Made by a program: the position numbers and the translations under genes
Notes under the pieces: model-generated
The model's input: only the letters and a program-made list of their open reading frames with translations
What the model was told of the DNA's origin: nothing
Database searches by the model: none
From: Mangrovivirga cuniculi
GTDB taxonomy: Bacteria; Bacteroidota; Bacteroidia; Cytophagales; Cyclobacteriaceae
Assembly: GCF_005166025.1 (NCBI RefSeq)
Contig: NZ_CP028923.1
Span: forward strand, 2,358,001 to 2,422,000
Length of the DNA: 64,000 nt
Direction: 5' to 3'
Shown: positions 1 through 8,598 of the stretch, one piece after another
How the letters are laid out: every line of letters begins with the position of its first letter
How positions within the stretch are numbered: the stretch's first letter is position 1

Positions 1-2
1 AT

Positions 3-947
3 AAAATAAAAATACGAGGAGTTAATCTAGTAGCACCACCTGAACCGTTTGATCCGGTTTATTTTGATTCCTTAGTAGAAATGGGAGTGTCTCATGTTGC
101 TGTTGTTCCATTTGGATTTTCTCGTAAAGGGGTTCAAAAAGTAGTATTTAATCATGAAAGACAATGGTGGGGAGAAAAGGATAAGGGTGTTATTAAAACT
201 ATAGAGCTAGCTCATCAAAATGATCTTGAAGTCCTTCTTAAACCTCATTTGTGGATATTTGGTGATGGTTGGCCGGGTGATTTTATAGTTGAGAAAGATT
301 CAATTGACCAATGGTTTACTGATTATAATCATTATATCCTTCATTACGCTGAAATAGCAGATTCAATGAATGTGGATATGTTTTCTATAGGTAATGAACT
401 CAGAAAGCTGGTTGTAAGCTATCCTGAACACTGGAAAGATTTGATTGAAAAAGTCAGAAAGGTCTATAAGGGAAAATTAATTTATTCTGCTAATTGGGAT
501 AATTATTCTCAAATCAGTTTTTGGGATGAGCTAGACTTTGTCGGCATTAATGCATATTTTCCTTTACCCAAAAATAAAGCAGAGGAATTATCTGACTTTG
601 AATCAATTAAAAGTTCCTGGACTCCTTGGGTTGAGGATCTCAAAGAGTTAAATCTAAGAGTAAATAAGCCAATTATATTTACTGAGTATGGATATATGAG
701 TAAGGATGGTTCATATAATGGGCATTGGCAAGTTTCAGATTCAGCTTATAATGAAGAGGATCAGGCTTTAGCTTATGATGCTCTCTTAAGTGTCTTCAGA
801 TCAAAAGAGTGGTGGGTAGGAGGTTATAGCTGGAAATATTTTATGAAATCTATTCCCAGGGAAGAATATGATCGTCGAGATGCTTTTATTTTCCAGGGTA
901 AAAAAGCAGAGAAAATATTAAAGAAGCATTACACTACCGGATATTAA
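3..947 (+). CDS. GH113-like glycoside hydrolase, 5' end outside the window
   Basis: The reading frame stays open to the left edge, and the residues before the first internal Met (KIRGVNLVAPPEPFDP...) look like the beta-1 strand region of this family, so the start lies outside the window and the Met at 81 is internal. The protein looks like a (beta/alpha)8-barrel retaining glycosidase of the GH113 (beta-mannanase) type. SIGNEL carries the likely acid/base Glu and IIFTEYGY the likely nucleophile Glu, near the ends of strands 4 and 7. Trp-rich loops fit a sugar-binding cleft. The substrate is not certain; many Bacteroidota homologues are only annotated as GH113-like. It ends one base before the stop codon of the convergent msrB. 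Confidence 0.75.
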   Translation, partial: KIKIRGVNLVAPPEPFDPVYFDSLVEMGVSHVAVVPFGFSRKGVQKVVFNHERQWWGEKDKGVIKTIELAHQNDLEVLLKPHLWIFGDGWPGDFIVEKDSIDQWFTDYNHYILHYAEIADSMNVDMFSIGNELRKLVVSYPEHWKDLIEKVRKVYKGKLIYSANWDNYSQISFWDELDFVGINAYFPLPKNKAEELSDFESIKSSWTPWVEDLKELNLRVNKPIIFTEYGYMSKDGSYNGHWQVSDSAYNEEDQALAYDALLSVFRSKEWWVGGYSWKYFMKSIPREEYDRRDAFIFQGKKAEKILKKHYTTGY

Positions 948-1472
948 TTAAAGCTTGTCTTTAGGAATAAAATCTAAAGCAGCTGAATTAATACAATACC
1001 TTAATCCCGTAGGTTGAGGTCCATCTTTAAAAACGTGACCTAAGTGCCCTCCACAAGTACCACAAACAACTTCAGTTCTGACCATTCCCATTGATCTGTC
1101 TTCAACCAGAAGCAAGTTTTCTTCATTATATACATCATAATAACTGGGCCATCCGGTTCCACTGTCAAACTTGGTTTTCGAGCTGAATACTTTCGTTCCA
1201 CAACCTGCACAGGTATATACTCCTTTCTTTTTGAAGTTGTCATATTTTCCTGAGAATGCTCTTTCAGTTCCTTTTTCTCTCAATATATTATATTCTTCCT
1301 GAGTAAGTTCTTTCTTCCATTCCTGCTCAGATTTGACAACTTCAAAATTGTGGTTGTTTACTGATTCCACAGACTGTGTACCCTCTTGCCCACAAGCAGA
1401 TACAAAAACGAAGGCGCTCAAAAGTATGATTACATTAAAACGATACATATTTAGTTTTTTATTTATTAACAT
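948..1472 (-). CDS. msrB: Peptide-methionine (R)-S-oxide reductase, lipoprotein
   Basis: Reduces methionine-R-sulfoxide in oxidised proteins. The N-terminus is a lipoprotein signal (VFVSAC, Cys27), so the enzyme should be anchored in the cell envelope. The SelR/MsrB fold follows: zinc-binding pairs Cys88/Cys91 (CAGC) and Cys137/Cys140 (CGTC), the FDSGTGWPS motif, GGHLGHVF and the catalytic Cys160 in RYCINS. All key residues are present. Met9 is an alternative start that gives a more usual signal peptide. It is convergent with the glycosidase gene and has a 142-bp gap to the divergent lipoprotein gene upstream. Confidence 0.93.
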   Translation of the reverse strand: MLINKKLNMYRFNVIILLSAFVFVSACGQEGTQSVESVNNHNFEVVKSEQEWKKELTQEEYNILREKGTERAFSGKYDNFKKKGVYTCAGCGTKVFSSKTKFDSGTGWPSYYDVYNEENLLLVEDRSMGMVRTEVVCGTCGGHLGHVFKDGPQPTGLRYCINSAALDFIPKDKL

Positions 1473-1614
1473 GTTTCATCTAATTGTGTTTAACGGATAT
1501 AGAATATAATCCGGTAAATAAAATGATAACATTTGTATAACAATTTATCACAAAAGGATTGTACTGGCATGGTGTTTGAATTTTAGCCAATAGACAAACA
1601 ATAATCATTCACTT

Positions 1615-2331
1615 ATGACAAACACCAGATTAAATTTTTTCGGAATTTTGGCATTTGCCTCATTACTTACTTTTTCATCATGTGATGATGAAGAATCAAC
1701 AAGACCGGAAGACAATAAACTTATCTACGAAGTTTATATGGATCCACAGGGTACTACATTAAATTCCGGTAGGGTCGCTGCCAGTGAAATTATTTTTACA
1801 TCGGGAACTCTTAATCTCGAAGAGGTTGATTTCGAAGCAGAGAGCTCAAATACTGAGATTGAGATTGAAAGTAACACTAAAACTTCAGTTAATCTAATTA
1901 CAGGTGAATCTACTCCTGAATTACCTCAGGTTAGTTTAGGAGAAGGTATTTACAATGAACTCGAATTAGGTTTAAAGCTTGATGGAAGTTCTGAAAATAC
2001 TGCCTTTATACTTGAAGGTACTTTTACCGATTCTGAAAATAATTCGGTGCCATTTAAATTTTTATTTAATGAGTATCTTGAAATAGAGCTGGAAGCTGAA
2101 GGACAATTTACATTTGACGGAACCGGATTAGTGGAAATTGAACTATTCCCGTATTTATGGTTTAATCAAATCGATCCGTTAGCATTCGAATCTGCTTCCA
2201 GAAATCAGGATGGTGAAATAATTATAAGTAAGGATCAGAACCTTGATTTGTTTCAAACTATATCTGACAGTTTTAAAACAAACGTATTTACTGATTCAGA
2301 GGTTAAGTTAGAAATAGAAGTAGAAGATTAA
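1615..2331 (+). CDS. Lipoprotein of unknown function
   Basis: I do not assign a function. The sequence shows a lipoprotein signal peptide ending TFSSC (Cys23), then an acidic linker and about 200 residues rich in beta strands and in Glu, Asp, Ser and Thr. Segments such as VYMDPQGTTLNSGRVAASEI and the alternating hydrophobic pattern resemble DUF4382-like surface lipoproteins of Bacteroidota, but no diagnostic motif is visible. It is a single gene between a divergent msrB and a factor-independent terminator. Confidence 0.6.
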   Translation: MTNTRLNFFGILAFASLLTFSSCDDEESTRPEDNKLIYEVYMDPQGTTLNSGRVAASEIIFTSGTLNLEEVDFEAESSNTEIEIESNTKTSVNLITGESTPELPQVSLGEGIYNELELGLKLDGSSENTAFILEGTFTDSENNSVPFKFLFNEYLEIELEAEGQFTFDGTGLVEIELFPYLWFNQIDPLAFESASRNQDGEIIISKDQNLDLFQTISDSFKTNVFTDSEVKLEIEVED

Positions 2332-2366
2332 TAATATACTTGTTTGATGCTTGATTACTTGCACGT

Positions 2367-2398
2367 AAAGAGGTCCAATTTGGGCCTCTTTATTTTTT
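2367..2398. terminator. Bidirectional factor-independent terminator
   Basis: A 10-bp stem (AAAGAGGTCC / GGGCCTCTTT with one G-U pair) around AATTT is followed by ATTTTTT. It closes the lipoprotein gene on the plus strand. On the minus strand it overlaps the last codons of the DUF3820 gene, so it can also end that operon. Confidence 0.75.
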
Positions 2399-2611
2399 AA
2401 TGGACTTTAATTTATAGAGGATATCATCAAGGCCATTAAGTTTGATCTCGTAAGTAGTTTCAAGCCATATTCCAAGTTTTCCATCAGGAAAACCTTTTCT
2501 TTTAAACCACTCCAGGTAACTAATGGGCAGATCTGCAATCAGCCTGTTGTTATACTTACCAAAAGGCATTTTTTTTGTTACTATATCGATTAAAATTTGT
2601 TTATCAAACAT
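2390..2611 (-). CDS. DUF3820 family protein
   Basis: A 73-residue protein with the DUF3820 signature: MPFGKYNNRLIADLP, then YLEWFKRKGFP and GxLGxWLE. The family is small, cytosolic and common in Gammaproteobacteria and Bacteroidota; its biochemical role is not established, although some members are annotated as putative virulence or quorum-sensing-regulated factors. It lies 32 bp behind the glycosyltransferase gene on the same strand and is probably the last gene of a four-gene transcript. Confidence 0.75.
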   Translation of the reverse strand: MFDKQILIDIVTKKMPFGKYNNRLIADLPISYLEWFKRKGFPDGKLGIWLETTYEIKLNGLDDILYKLKSIKK

Positions 2612-2643
2612 CAGCTATTTAAGCATCTTATTGTAAAAGGATT

Positions 2644-3309
2644 TTATTTTATCCGGGGAGTGTCCCAAGAAAAGCGAAGTAAAGCTATTGCATTAATAAA
2701 ATTTACTTTTAACCAACTATTATTTATATATTTTCTGGATGAAACCAGAATATCTTCCTGAATAATATGATATCCAAACCTACCTTTATTTCTGAGGTAG
2801 AAGTTGAAATCCTCCATAATACAAAATCGTTCATCATACTTACCGCCTTCGTAAAAATCACTTTTTCTAATAAAAAGGGATTGATCTCCACCACCATTAA
2901 AAACTCCTTTTTTTCCAGAGAAATAAGAATTAATCACAAGTAATTTAGAATTTGCCTGATCCAGATTCATTTTAAAGCCACCCATTCTATGACCGTGGTT
3001 CAGGGCATCTATAATTTTATTCCGAAAGTTTTCTGGAGGGAGAGTGTCGGCATGAAGAAAATATAAAATGTTGTTTATGGCATTATTAGCACCAATATTC
3101 AACTGAATAGCTCTCGAGCATTTATCTGAATGGTAATATCTGACTTTGGAATACTTTTTTATTAATGTTTGGGTATTATCTGAACTACCTCCATCAACTA
3201 TAATTATTTCATCCCTTGAGTCAATATTGTTCAATAGGAATGGAAGAAGCTTTATTAAGTTTAATTCTTCATTAATAACAGGGATTATTATAGAGAAATT
3301 ATTGTTCAT
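2644..3309 (-). CDS. GT2 glycosyltransferase, TIGR04283 (arsenosugar-type) family
   Basis: A family 2 glycosyltransferase of the short form assigned to TIGR04283. Motifs in order: SIIIPVINEE (start of the GT-A fold), EIIIVDGGSSDNT (nucleotide binding), FLHADTLPP (DxD-like metal site), GGFKMNLD, GGGDQSLFIRK and MEDFNFYLR. The family name comes from its association with arsenosugar synthesis; the radical-SAM partner ArsS is not in this window, so the substrate remains an inference. Its start overlaps the end of the DUF547 gene by 11 bp, which suggests translational coupling. Confidence 0.8.
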   Translation of the reverse strand: MNNNFSIIIPVINEELNLIKLLPFLLNNIDSRDEIIIVDGGSSDNTQTLIKKYSKVRYYHSDKCSRAIQLNIGANNAINNILYFLHADTLPPENFRNKIIDALNHGHRMGGFKMNLDQANSKLLVINSYFSGKKGVFNGGGDQSLFIRKSDFYEGGKYDERFCIMEDFNFYLRNKGRFGYHIIQEDILVSSRKYINNSWLKVNFINAIALLRFSWDTPRIK

Positions 3310-4060
3310 TCAAGCTCCAGTCGTATTCCATATAATTTATATCTGCACTTTCTTTAATTGTTGTTTCAGAATATTTATTCAAATACTCGATTAATGAGCC
3401 GTTTGCCTTAAAATCTCCTGTAAACCATTTAAATATCTTAGAAATTTTGATTTTATCAGTGGTGATTTTGTTCTTTTTCGGATCATTTATGAATTTGCGA
3501 GCTTGTTCATCCAATTGTTCATTTATTCTGGAGGCAACATATGCTTCATTTCTTAGTGGAGGGCATGAATAAGAAGCACAGTTTATTGCAAAATGAATTC
3601 TCGGTTCATCAAATTTCTTTCTTAAAATACCGTGTTCAATTTCATCTAGATTGAAATCGATGCCGTTGATTTTAAAGAACTTTTTATGCCAGACGGTATT
3701 GAGCAAAGGTATATTAACTGTCGGGTGTAGGTCCTTTATACTTTCCACAGGATAATTGTCCAAAATAAGCTTTAATGTAAAGCCATTATACGCATTGATC
3801 CAGTAAGCCAATTGTTCTTCTCTTGACCAGTCTTTCGAGGGAGCATTATTACTTAACTCATTTAGATAACTATCTAACCTGGTTCTATCATTTAGCATGC
3901 CTTCATAATCTACCAAATAATCATCATCAACATATTTTTGCAGGATTTGTGTGAAACCAGAATGATCAGGAGGTGTAGTGTTTTGAGCGTATTGAAAATC
4001 CTGACTATTACAATTAATAAATAAAATAGAAATAGAAAGAATCGATATTAGTTTATCCAT
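3299..4060 (-). CDS. DUF547 domain lipoprotein
   Basis: Lipoprotein signal ending LFINC (Cys17), then a DUF547 domain over about residues 60-230. Conserved parts are LVDYEGM, EEQLAYWINAYNGFTLKLIL, SIKDL, LDEIEHGILR and the IHFAINCASYSCPPL block with its two Cys. DUF547 has no firmly known activity; in Bacteroidota it is often found beside TIGR04283 glycosyltransferases, as here. The gene begins 9 bp after the GNAT gene and overlaps the glycosyltransferase gene. Confidence 0.85.
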   Translation of the reverse strand: MDKLISILSISILFINCNSQDFQYAQNTTPPDHSGFTQILQKYVDDDYLVDYEGMLNDRTRLDSYLNELSNNAPSKDWSREEQLAYWINAYNGFTLKLILDNYPVESIKDLHPTVNIPLLNTVWHKKFFKINGIDFNLDEIEHGILRKKFDEPRIHFAINCASYSCPPLRNEAYVASRINEQLDEQARKFINDPKKNKITTDKIKISKIFKWFTGDFKANGSLIEYLNKYSETTIKESADINYMEYDWSLNEQ

Positions 4061-4069
4061 AATAATCTT

Positions 4070-4366
4070 TTATGCAAGTATATGATTATATGCTGAATCA
4101 TTCTTCATTAATTTGTTGGCATACGGACATTTGGGTATGATTTTTTTATTTTGTTTCTCTGCCAGTTCCACAACTTTATTAACCAGGCTTTCACCGATCT
4201 CCTGTCCTCTTAGGGAGTTAGTGACAAATGTGTGATCAATAATAATGTATTTTTCTCCTGATTTAGAATAGGTTATCTCAGCTAATCGTCTTCTTTCTTT
4301 GCCAGGAATATAAAAAACACCTTTAGATTGCCCATCACGATGAATAATTTCTAATGAGTTGTTCAT
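4070..4366 (-). CDS. Small GNAT-fold N-acetyltransferase (YjdJ type)
   Basis: A 98-residue protein of the minimal GNAT family (COG2388). The N-terminal half has GVFYIPG and LAEITYSKSGE strands; IDHTFVTNSLRGQEIGESLV is the acetyl-CoA-binding motif A, in which LRGQEIG replaces the usual RGxGxG/A; the C-terminus ends KKIIPKCPYANKLM, typical of this group. The acceptor is unknown. It is the first gene of the minus-strand operon and is divergent from pgmB across a 335-bp gap. Confidence 0.78.
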   Translation of the reverse strand: MNNSLEIIHRDGQSKGVFYIPGKERRRLAEITYSKSGEKYIIIDHTFVTNSLRGQEIGESLVNKVVELAEKQNKKIIPKCPYANKLMKNDSAYNHILA

Positions 4367-4426
4367 ATATGATTTTGATGAATTAAATTATAAATAATAA
4401 ACATCTATATAATTTGATAATGTTAC

Positions 4427-4440
4427 TGTAACCGTTTGCA
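4427..4440. promoter_or_regulatory. Candidate LacI-family operator, distal copy
   Basis: TGTAACCGTTTGCA is an imperfect palindrome around a central CG, the form typical of LacI/PurR/CcpA-type regulators. It shares CGTTTGCATAAA with the second copy nearer to pgmB. Two sites spaced over 100 bp apart could support repression by looping. No LacI-family gene lies in this window. Confidence 0.45.
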
Positions 4441-4557
4441 TAAATCGTAAAATCAGCGTAGTAATTTCTTATAAATTAACGAATCGTAAAATTTTATGAG
4501 CAAAAATGAAAAAAAATAAAATTTTGTGTATTTGGGTAAAATGGCATTTAATCAATT

Positions 4558-4571
4558 ATCAAACGTTTGCA
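4558..4571. promoter_or_regulatory. Candidate LacI-family operator, proximal copy
   Basis: ATCAAACGTTTGCA contains the perfect 10-bp palindrome CAAACGTTTG with the central CG expected of LacI-family sites. It is about 130 bp before the pgmB start codon and matches the distal box in 11 of 14 positions. Confidence 0.5.
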
Positions 4572-4701
4572 TAAAATTATTGGTGAAATAATGCTATTTA
4601 GAGTTGGCCCAAGTTTTCTTATGAATGTTTGCTGAATTTAACCAACAGTTTATATTTGACAACTGTATAACCTAAATAAACACTAATTACAACCGCTTAA
4701 A

Positions 4702-5361
4702 ATGGATGTGAAAGCATGTATATTTGACCTGGATGGGGTCATTGTAGATACAGCTAAATATCATTATTTAGCATGGAAAAGACTGGCGCAAGAACTGGGT
4801 ATTACTTTTACTGAAGAGGATAATGAAGAATTAAAAGGAGTGTCAAGAATGGACTCACTCGACATTATACTTAAAAAGGGTAAAAAAGAAATTTCTCAGG
4901 AGAAAAAGGAAGAACTAGCTGCCAGGAAAAATGAATGGTACCTGGAATTTGTAAATGAAATGAAGCCCGGTGATGAATTACCTGGAGCACGCCAGTTTCT
5001 GGATACTTTAAAACAAAATGACATCAAAATTGGCTTGGGATCTTCCAGTAAAAATGCAAAGTTGTGTCTTAACTTACTGAATATGACCGATTATTTTGAC
5101 GTCATAGTTGATGGGACAATGATTACTAAAGCAAAGCCTGATCCACAGATATTTATAATGGGCGCAGAAAAGCTTGACGTTAAAGTTGAAAACAGCATTG
5201 TATTTGAAGACGCTCTGGCAGGAATTGAAGCTGCACAGAACGGAAGATTTAAAGTAGTAGGTATTGGTGATCCTGACATTTTAGGCAAAGCTGACATTGT
5301 AAGAAGCTCTTTGGCCGATATTACACTTGATGAATTAAAATCCTTGAATAACCCCAAATAA
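4702..5361 (+). CDS. pgmB: Beta-phosphoglucomutase
   Basis: Converts beta-glucose 1-phosphate to glucose 6-phosphate through a phospho-aspartyl enzyme. This is a HAD-superfamily protein with the nucleophile Asp9 and acid/base Asp11 in FDLDGVIVDTA, a helical cap (HYLAWKRLAQELG), the SSSKNA motif II Ser, TKAKPDP motif III Lys and FEDALAGIEAA motif IV. Length and motifs are those of beta-PGM. It is followed after 18 bp by the GH65 phosphorylase, whose product is exactly its substrate, so the two form a maltose catabolic unit. Confidence 0.93.
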   Translation: MDVKACIFDLDGVIVDTAKYHYLAWKRLAQELGITFTEEDNEELKGVSRMDSLDIILKKGKKEISQEKKEELAARKNEWYLEFVNEMKPGDELPGARQFLDTLKQNDIKIGLGSSSKNAKLCLNLLNMTDYFDVIVDGTMITKAKPDPQIFIMGAEKLDVKVENSIVFEDALAGIEAAQNGRFKVVGIGDPDILGKADIVRSSLADITLDELKSLNNPK

Positions 5362-5379
5362 GATAAATTCTAAAACTGT

Positions 5380-7689
5380 ATGAAAGACTACATCATCCAT
5401 GATGAATGGAATATAATCGAGGAAGGATTTGTTCCCGAACTCAATCGTGTTTCTGAGAGTATTTTTTCACTTGGAAATGGCCGAATGGGACAAAGGGCAA
5501 ACTTTGAAGAACAGTACAGTGGTGACTCTCTACAAGGCAACTATATTGCTGGCGTTTATTATCCGGATAAAACACGTGTGGGCTGGTGGAAAAACGGGTA
5601 CCCAGAATATTTTGCCAAAGTACTTAATGCCAGTAACTGGATAGGTATAAATATTTGGATAGATGGTATAGCTCTGGATCTGGCCAAAGCAAAAGTGTCT
5701 GACTTCAAAAGAGTTCTCAATATGAAAGAAGGCTACCTGGAAAGGTCTTTTACGGCTACTCTCGAAAATGGAAATCAGGTAGAAGTTAAGTCAACCAGGT
5801 TTTGTAGCATAGTAGATGATCAGACAGGGGCAATCGAATACTCGATCAAAGCAAAGAATTTTTCAGCTCCGATTAAAATTGAGCCTTTTATAGATTTTGA
5901 TGTAGTTAATGAAGATTCAAATTATGACGAAAAATTCTGGAATGCATTAGATCAGTCTGCTTCAAACGGTAGGGCATGGGTAAAAGCTTCGACTAAGAAG
6001 ACAAATTTCGTGGTATGCTCAGCGATGAGCTATTCTATAATTCACCAGGGTAAAGAGCTTACTTTAAATTCTGAGTTAGTTGAAAAAGAAAAATATGCAT
6101 CTAATATCATTGAATCAGTAATTAAAGAAGGAGAGACATTAACAGTTTATAAATATGCTGCTAATATTTCTTCTCAAAATCACGATGAAAATAAACTGGT
6201 AGAGGTAGCTGAAGATGAGATTTCCAAAATTTCTACAAAGGGGTTTGCGAATTTAAAGAAAGAACAGGCGGAGGCCTGGAAAAGCAAATGGACCGAAGCA
6301 GATATAGTTATCAAAGGCGATGTCGCAGCTCAACAGGGTATCAGATTTAATATTTTTCAATTATACCAGACTTATACAGGTGAAGACCCTAGGCTGAATA
6401 TTGGACCTAAAGGATTTACCGGTGAAAAATACGGAGGAAGCACATACTGGGATACGGAGGCCTATTGTCTGCCTTTTTATATGAGTACTGCTGATAGTCA
6501 CGTAGCACGAAATTTATTAGTTTATCGTTATAATCATCTTCAAAAAGCTATTGAGAATGCAGAAAAACTAGGTTTTACAAATGGCGCTGCATTATACCCA
6601 ATGGTGACAATGAATGGTGAAGAATGCCATAATGAATGGGAGATCACATTTGAAGAAATCCATAGAAATGGTGCGATAGCTTATGCTATATATGACTATG
6701 CAAGATATACCGGAGATCAGGCATATCTGGCGGAGTATGGCCTAGAAGTTTTAATTGGAATTTCAAGATTTTGGGCACAGAGAGTAAACTGGTCTGAAGC
6801 AAAACAAAAATATGTTATGCTTGGCGTTACCGGTCCGAATGAATATGAAAATAACGTTAACAATAACTGGTACACTAATTATATAGCTTCATGGACTATG
6901 AAGTATACATTGGATGCGCTGGATTATGTTAAGGTAAATCATTCTTCTGATTACGACCGGGTTTTGAATAAAGTCAATTTTGATCTTGATTCGGAAACAG
7001 GTAAATGGAATGATGTAATTGATAAGATGTATTTTCCTTATGATGAGGAAAAAGAGGTATACCTGCAGCAAGATGGATTTCTTGATAAAGTATTGATGCC
7101 TGTTGATGAACTTGACGGAGAGGACAGACCTATTAACCAAAACTGGTCATGGGACAGAATCTTGAGATCATGTTTCATCAAACAAGCGGATGTGTTACAG
7201 GGCCTCTACTTTTTTGAGGATGACTTCTCAATAGATGAAATTAAAAGGAATTTTGAGTTTTATGAGCCAATGACAGTTCATGAATCTTCATTATCTCCAT
7301 GCGTACATTCAATTCTTGCCTCTAAACTTGGAATGGAGGAAAAAGCGTATGAAATGTATCTACGCACAGCCAGGCTGGACCTTGATGATTACAACAATGA
7401 TACAGAGGATGGTTGTCACACTACTTCGATGGCAGGTACATGGATGGCTGTGATAAAAGGGTTTGGAGGCATGGTAATTAAAGACGGAAAATTGCATCTT
7501 AATCCGTTTTTACCCTCTAAATGGGAAGGATATTCATTTAAAATTAACTTCAGAGATATAGTTTTAAAAGTAGATATAACTAAAGATAATGTTGAGATCA
7601 CTAATGAATCAGAGAATGATCTTTCATTAATTCTAAAAGGAGAAGATACTCTTATTTCAGGAAAAGGTAAAAAAGAACTGGCTACTTGA
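5380..7689 (+). CDS. GH65 maltose phosphorylase
   Basis: Inverting phosphorylase that splits maltose with phosphate into glucose and beta-glucose 1-phosphate. The GH65 layout is present: N-terminal beta-sandwich (about 1-275), helical linker, (alpha/alpha)6 barrel (about 330-690) and a C-terminal sheet. The general acid is Glu488 in VTGPNEYENN; HESSLSPCVHS and EDGCHTTSMAGTW form the phosphate site. GPNEYENNVNNNWYTN favours maltose over trehalose or kojibiose phosphorylase. There is no signal peptide, so it acts in the cytosol. No transporter or amylase gene lies beside it, unlike typical maltodextrin loci. Confidence 0.9.
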   Translation: MKDYIIHDEWNIIEEGFVPELNRVSESIFSLGNGRMGQRANFEEQYSGDSLQGNYIAGVYYPDKTRVGWWKNGYPEYFAKVLNASNWIGINIWIDGIALDLAKAKVSDFKRVLNMKEGYLERSFTATLENGNQVEVKSTRFCSIVDDQTGAIEYSIKAKNFSAPIKIEPFIDFDVVNEDSNYDEKFWNALDQSASNGRAWVKASTKKTNFVVCSAMSYSIIHQGKELTLNSELVEKEKYASNIIESVIKEGETLTVYKYAANISSQNHDENKLVEVAEDEISKISTKGFANLKKEQAEAWKSKWTEADIVIKGDVAAQQGIRFNIFQLYQTYTGEDPRLNIGPKGFTGEKYGGSTYWDTEAYCLPFYMSTADSHVARNLLVYRYNHLQKAIENAEKLGFTNGAALYPMVTMNGEECHNEWEITFEEIHRNGAIAYAIYDYARYTGDQAYLAEYGLEVLIGISRFWAQRVNWSEAKQKYVMLGVTGPNEYENNVNNNWYTNYIASWTMKYTLDALDYVKVNHSSDYDRVLNKVNFDLDSETGKWNDVIDKMYFPYDEEKEVYLQQDGFLDKVLMPVDELDGEDRPINQNWSWDRILRSCFIKQADVLQGLYFFEDDFSIDEIKRNFEFYEPMTVHESSLSPCVHSILASKLGMEEKAYEMYLRTARLDLDDYNNDTEDGCHTTSMAGTWMAVIKGFGGMVIKDGKLHLNPFLPSKWEGYSFKINFRDIVLKVDITKDNVEITNESENDLSLILKGEDTLISGKGKKELAT

Positions 7690-7714
7690 TTAAATTAATC
7701 TTATTAATATTTTT

Positions 7715-7741
7715 AAACCCGGTCTAGCCGGGTTTTTTTTA
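7715..7741 (+). terminator. Factor-independent terminator after the maltose operon
   Basis: A perfect 8-bp stem AAACCCGG / CCGGGTTT with a TCTAG loop, followed by a run of T, 25 bp behind the GH65 stop codon. Confidence 0.85.
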
Positions 7742-7827
7742 TTACAGTCAATCTACGAATACTTGTAAGAAAGACTGATACGAATTAGTTTTAAATTCTT
7801 AAAATTTGAATTTAAAATTAATATATA

Positions 7828-8598
7828 ATGGCACTAAATATTGTATCCTGGAATTTGAATGGAATAAGAGCTGCAGTAAGAAAAGGATTTTTAGATTCGT
7901 TGGGCAAGATCAGTCCTGATATTTTATGTATACAGGAAACTAAGGCTCAGGATGACCAGGTGAAAGAAGCTTTGAATGAATTGGAAGGATTTCATATATA
8001 TTCGAATAGTGCCATAAAAAAAGGGTATTCAGGAACGGCCATCTTATCAAAAGAAGAACCGCTTGGTGTTAATTATGGGATCGGGGTGGAAGATCATGAT
8101 AATGAAGGACGTGTGATCGCTGCGGAATACGCAGATTTTTATTTAGTAAGTGTATATGTTCCGAATTCATCATCCGGATTAAAGAGGTTGCCTTACAGAA
8201 CAGAATGGGATAAAGATTTTTTAAATTATCTAAAGAATTTAGAAGAACATAAACCCGTTGTAGTATGTGGAGATTTTAATGTTGCACATCAACCTATTGA
8301 TATAGCCAGGCCAAAATCAAATTACAATAAAACAGCAGGATATACCCAGCAGGAAATAGATGGGATGACAACATTTCTTGAATCTGGATTCACTGACACA
8401 TTCAGACATTTTAATCCGGAGGAAGTAGCTTATAGTTGGTGGAGCTATCGGGCCAATGCCAGGGAAAAGAATATTGGATGGCGTCTTGATTATTTTCTCG
8501 TTAGTGATTCACTGGTTAGTAATGTTGAAGAGACTGGTATTCACCCTGATTACTTTGAATCTGATCATTGCCCTGTTAGTATAAAGCTAAACGTTTAA
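7828..8598 (+). CDS. xth: Exodeoxyribonuclease III / AP endonuclease
   Basis: DNA repair nuclease of the ExoIII/APE1 family that cuts at abasic sites and removes 3' blocking groups. Visible motifs: Asn9 in SWNLNGIRA, the metal ligand Glu37 in CIQETKAQ, GYSGTAILSK, GDFNVAHQPIDI (catalytic Asp/Asn), WRLDYFLVS and the final SDHCPVSI with the catalytic Asp-His pair. Its length of 256 residues is normal. The stop codon shares one base with the start of the DUF4268 gene, so the two are co-translated. Confidence 0.94.
   Translation: MALNIVSWNLNGIRAAVRKGFLDSLGKISPDILCIQETKAQDDQVKEALNELEGFHIYSNSAIKKGYSGTAILSKEEPLGVNYGIGVEDHDNEGRVIAAEYADFYLVSVYVPNSSSGLKRLPYRTEWDKDFLNYLKNLEEHKPVVVCGDFNVAHQPIDIARPKSNYNKTAGYTQQEIDGMTTFLESGFTDTFRHFNPEEVAYSWWSYRANAREKNIGWRLDYFLVSDSLVSNVEETGIHPDYFESDHCPVSIKLNV

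Larger units (their letters stand above)
4367..4701. other. Divergent intergenic region with two LacI-type sites
   Basis: A 335-bp AT-rich region between the GNAT operon and pgmB-GH65. No convincing small gene is visible. Its only clear structure is the pair of related 14-bp boxes listed separately, whose centres are 131 bp apart. Confidence 0.6.
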
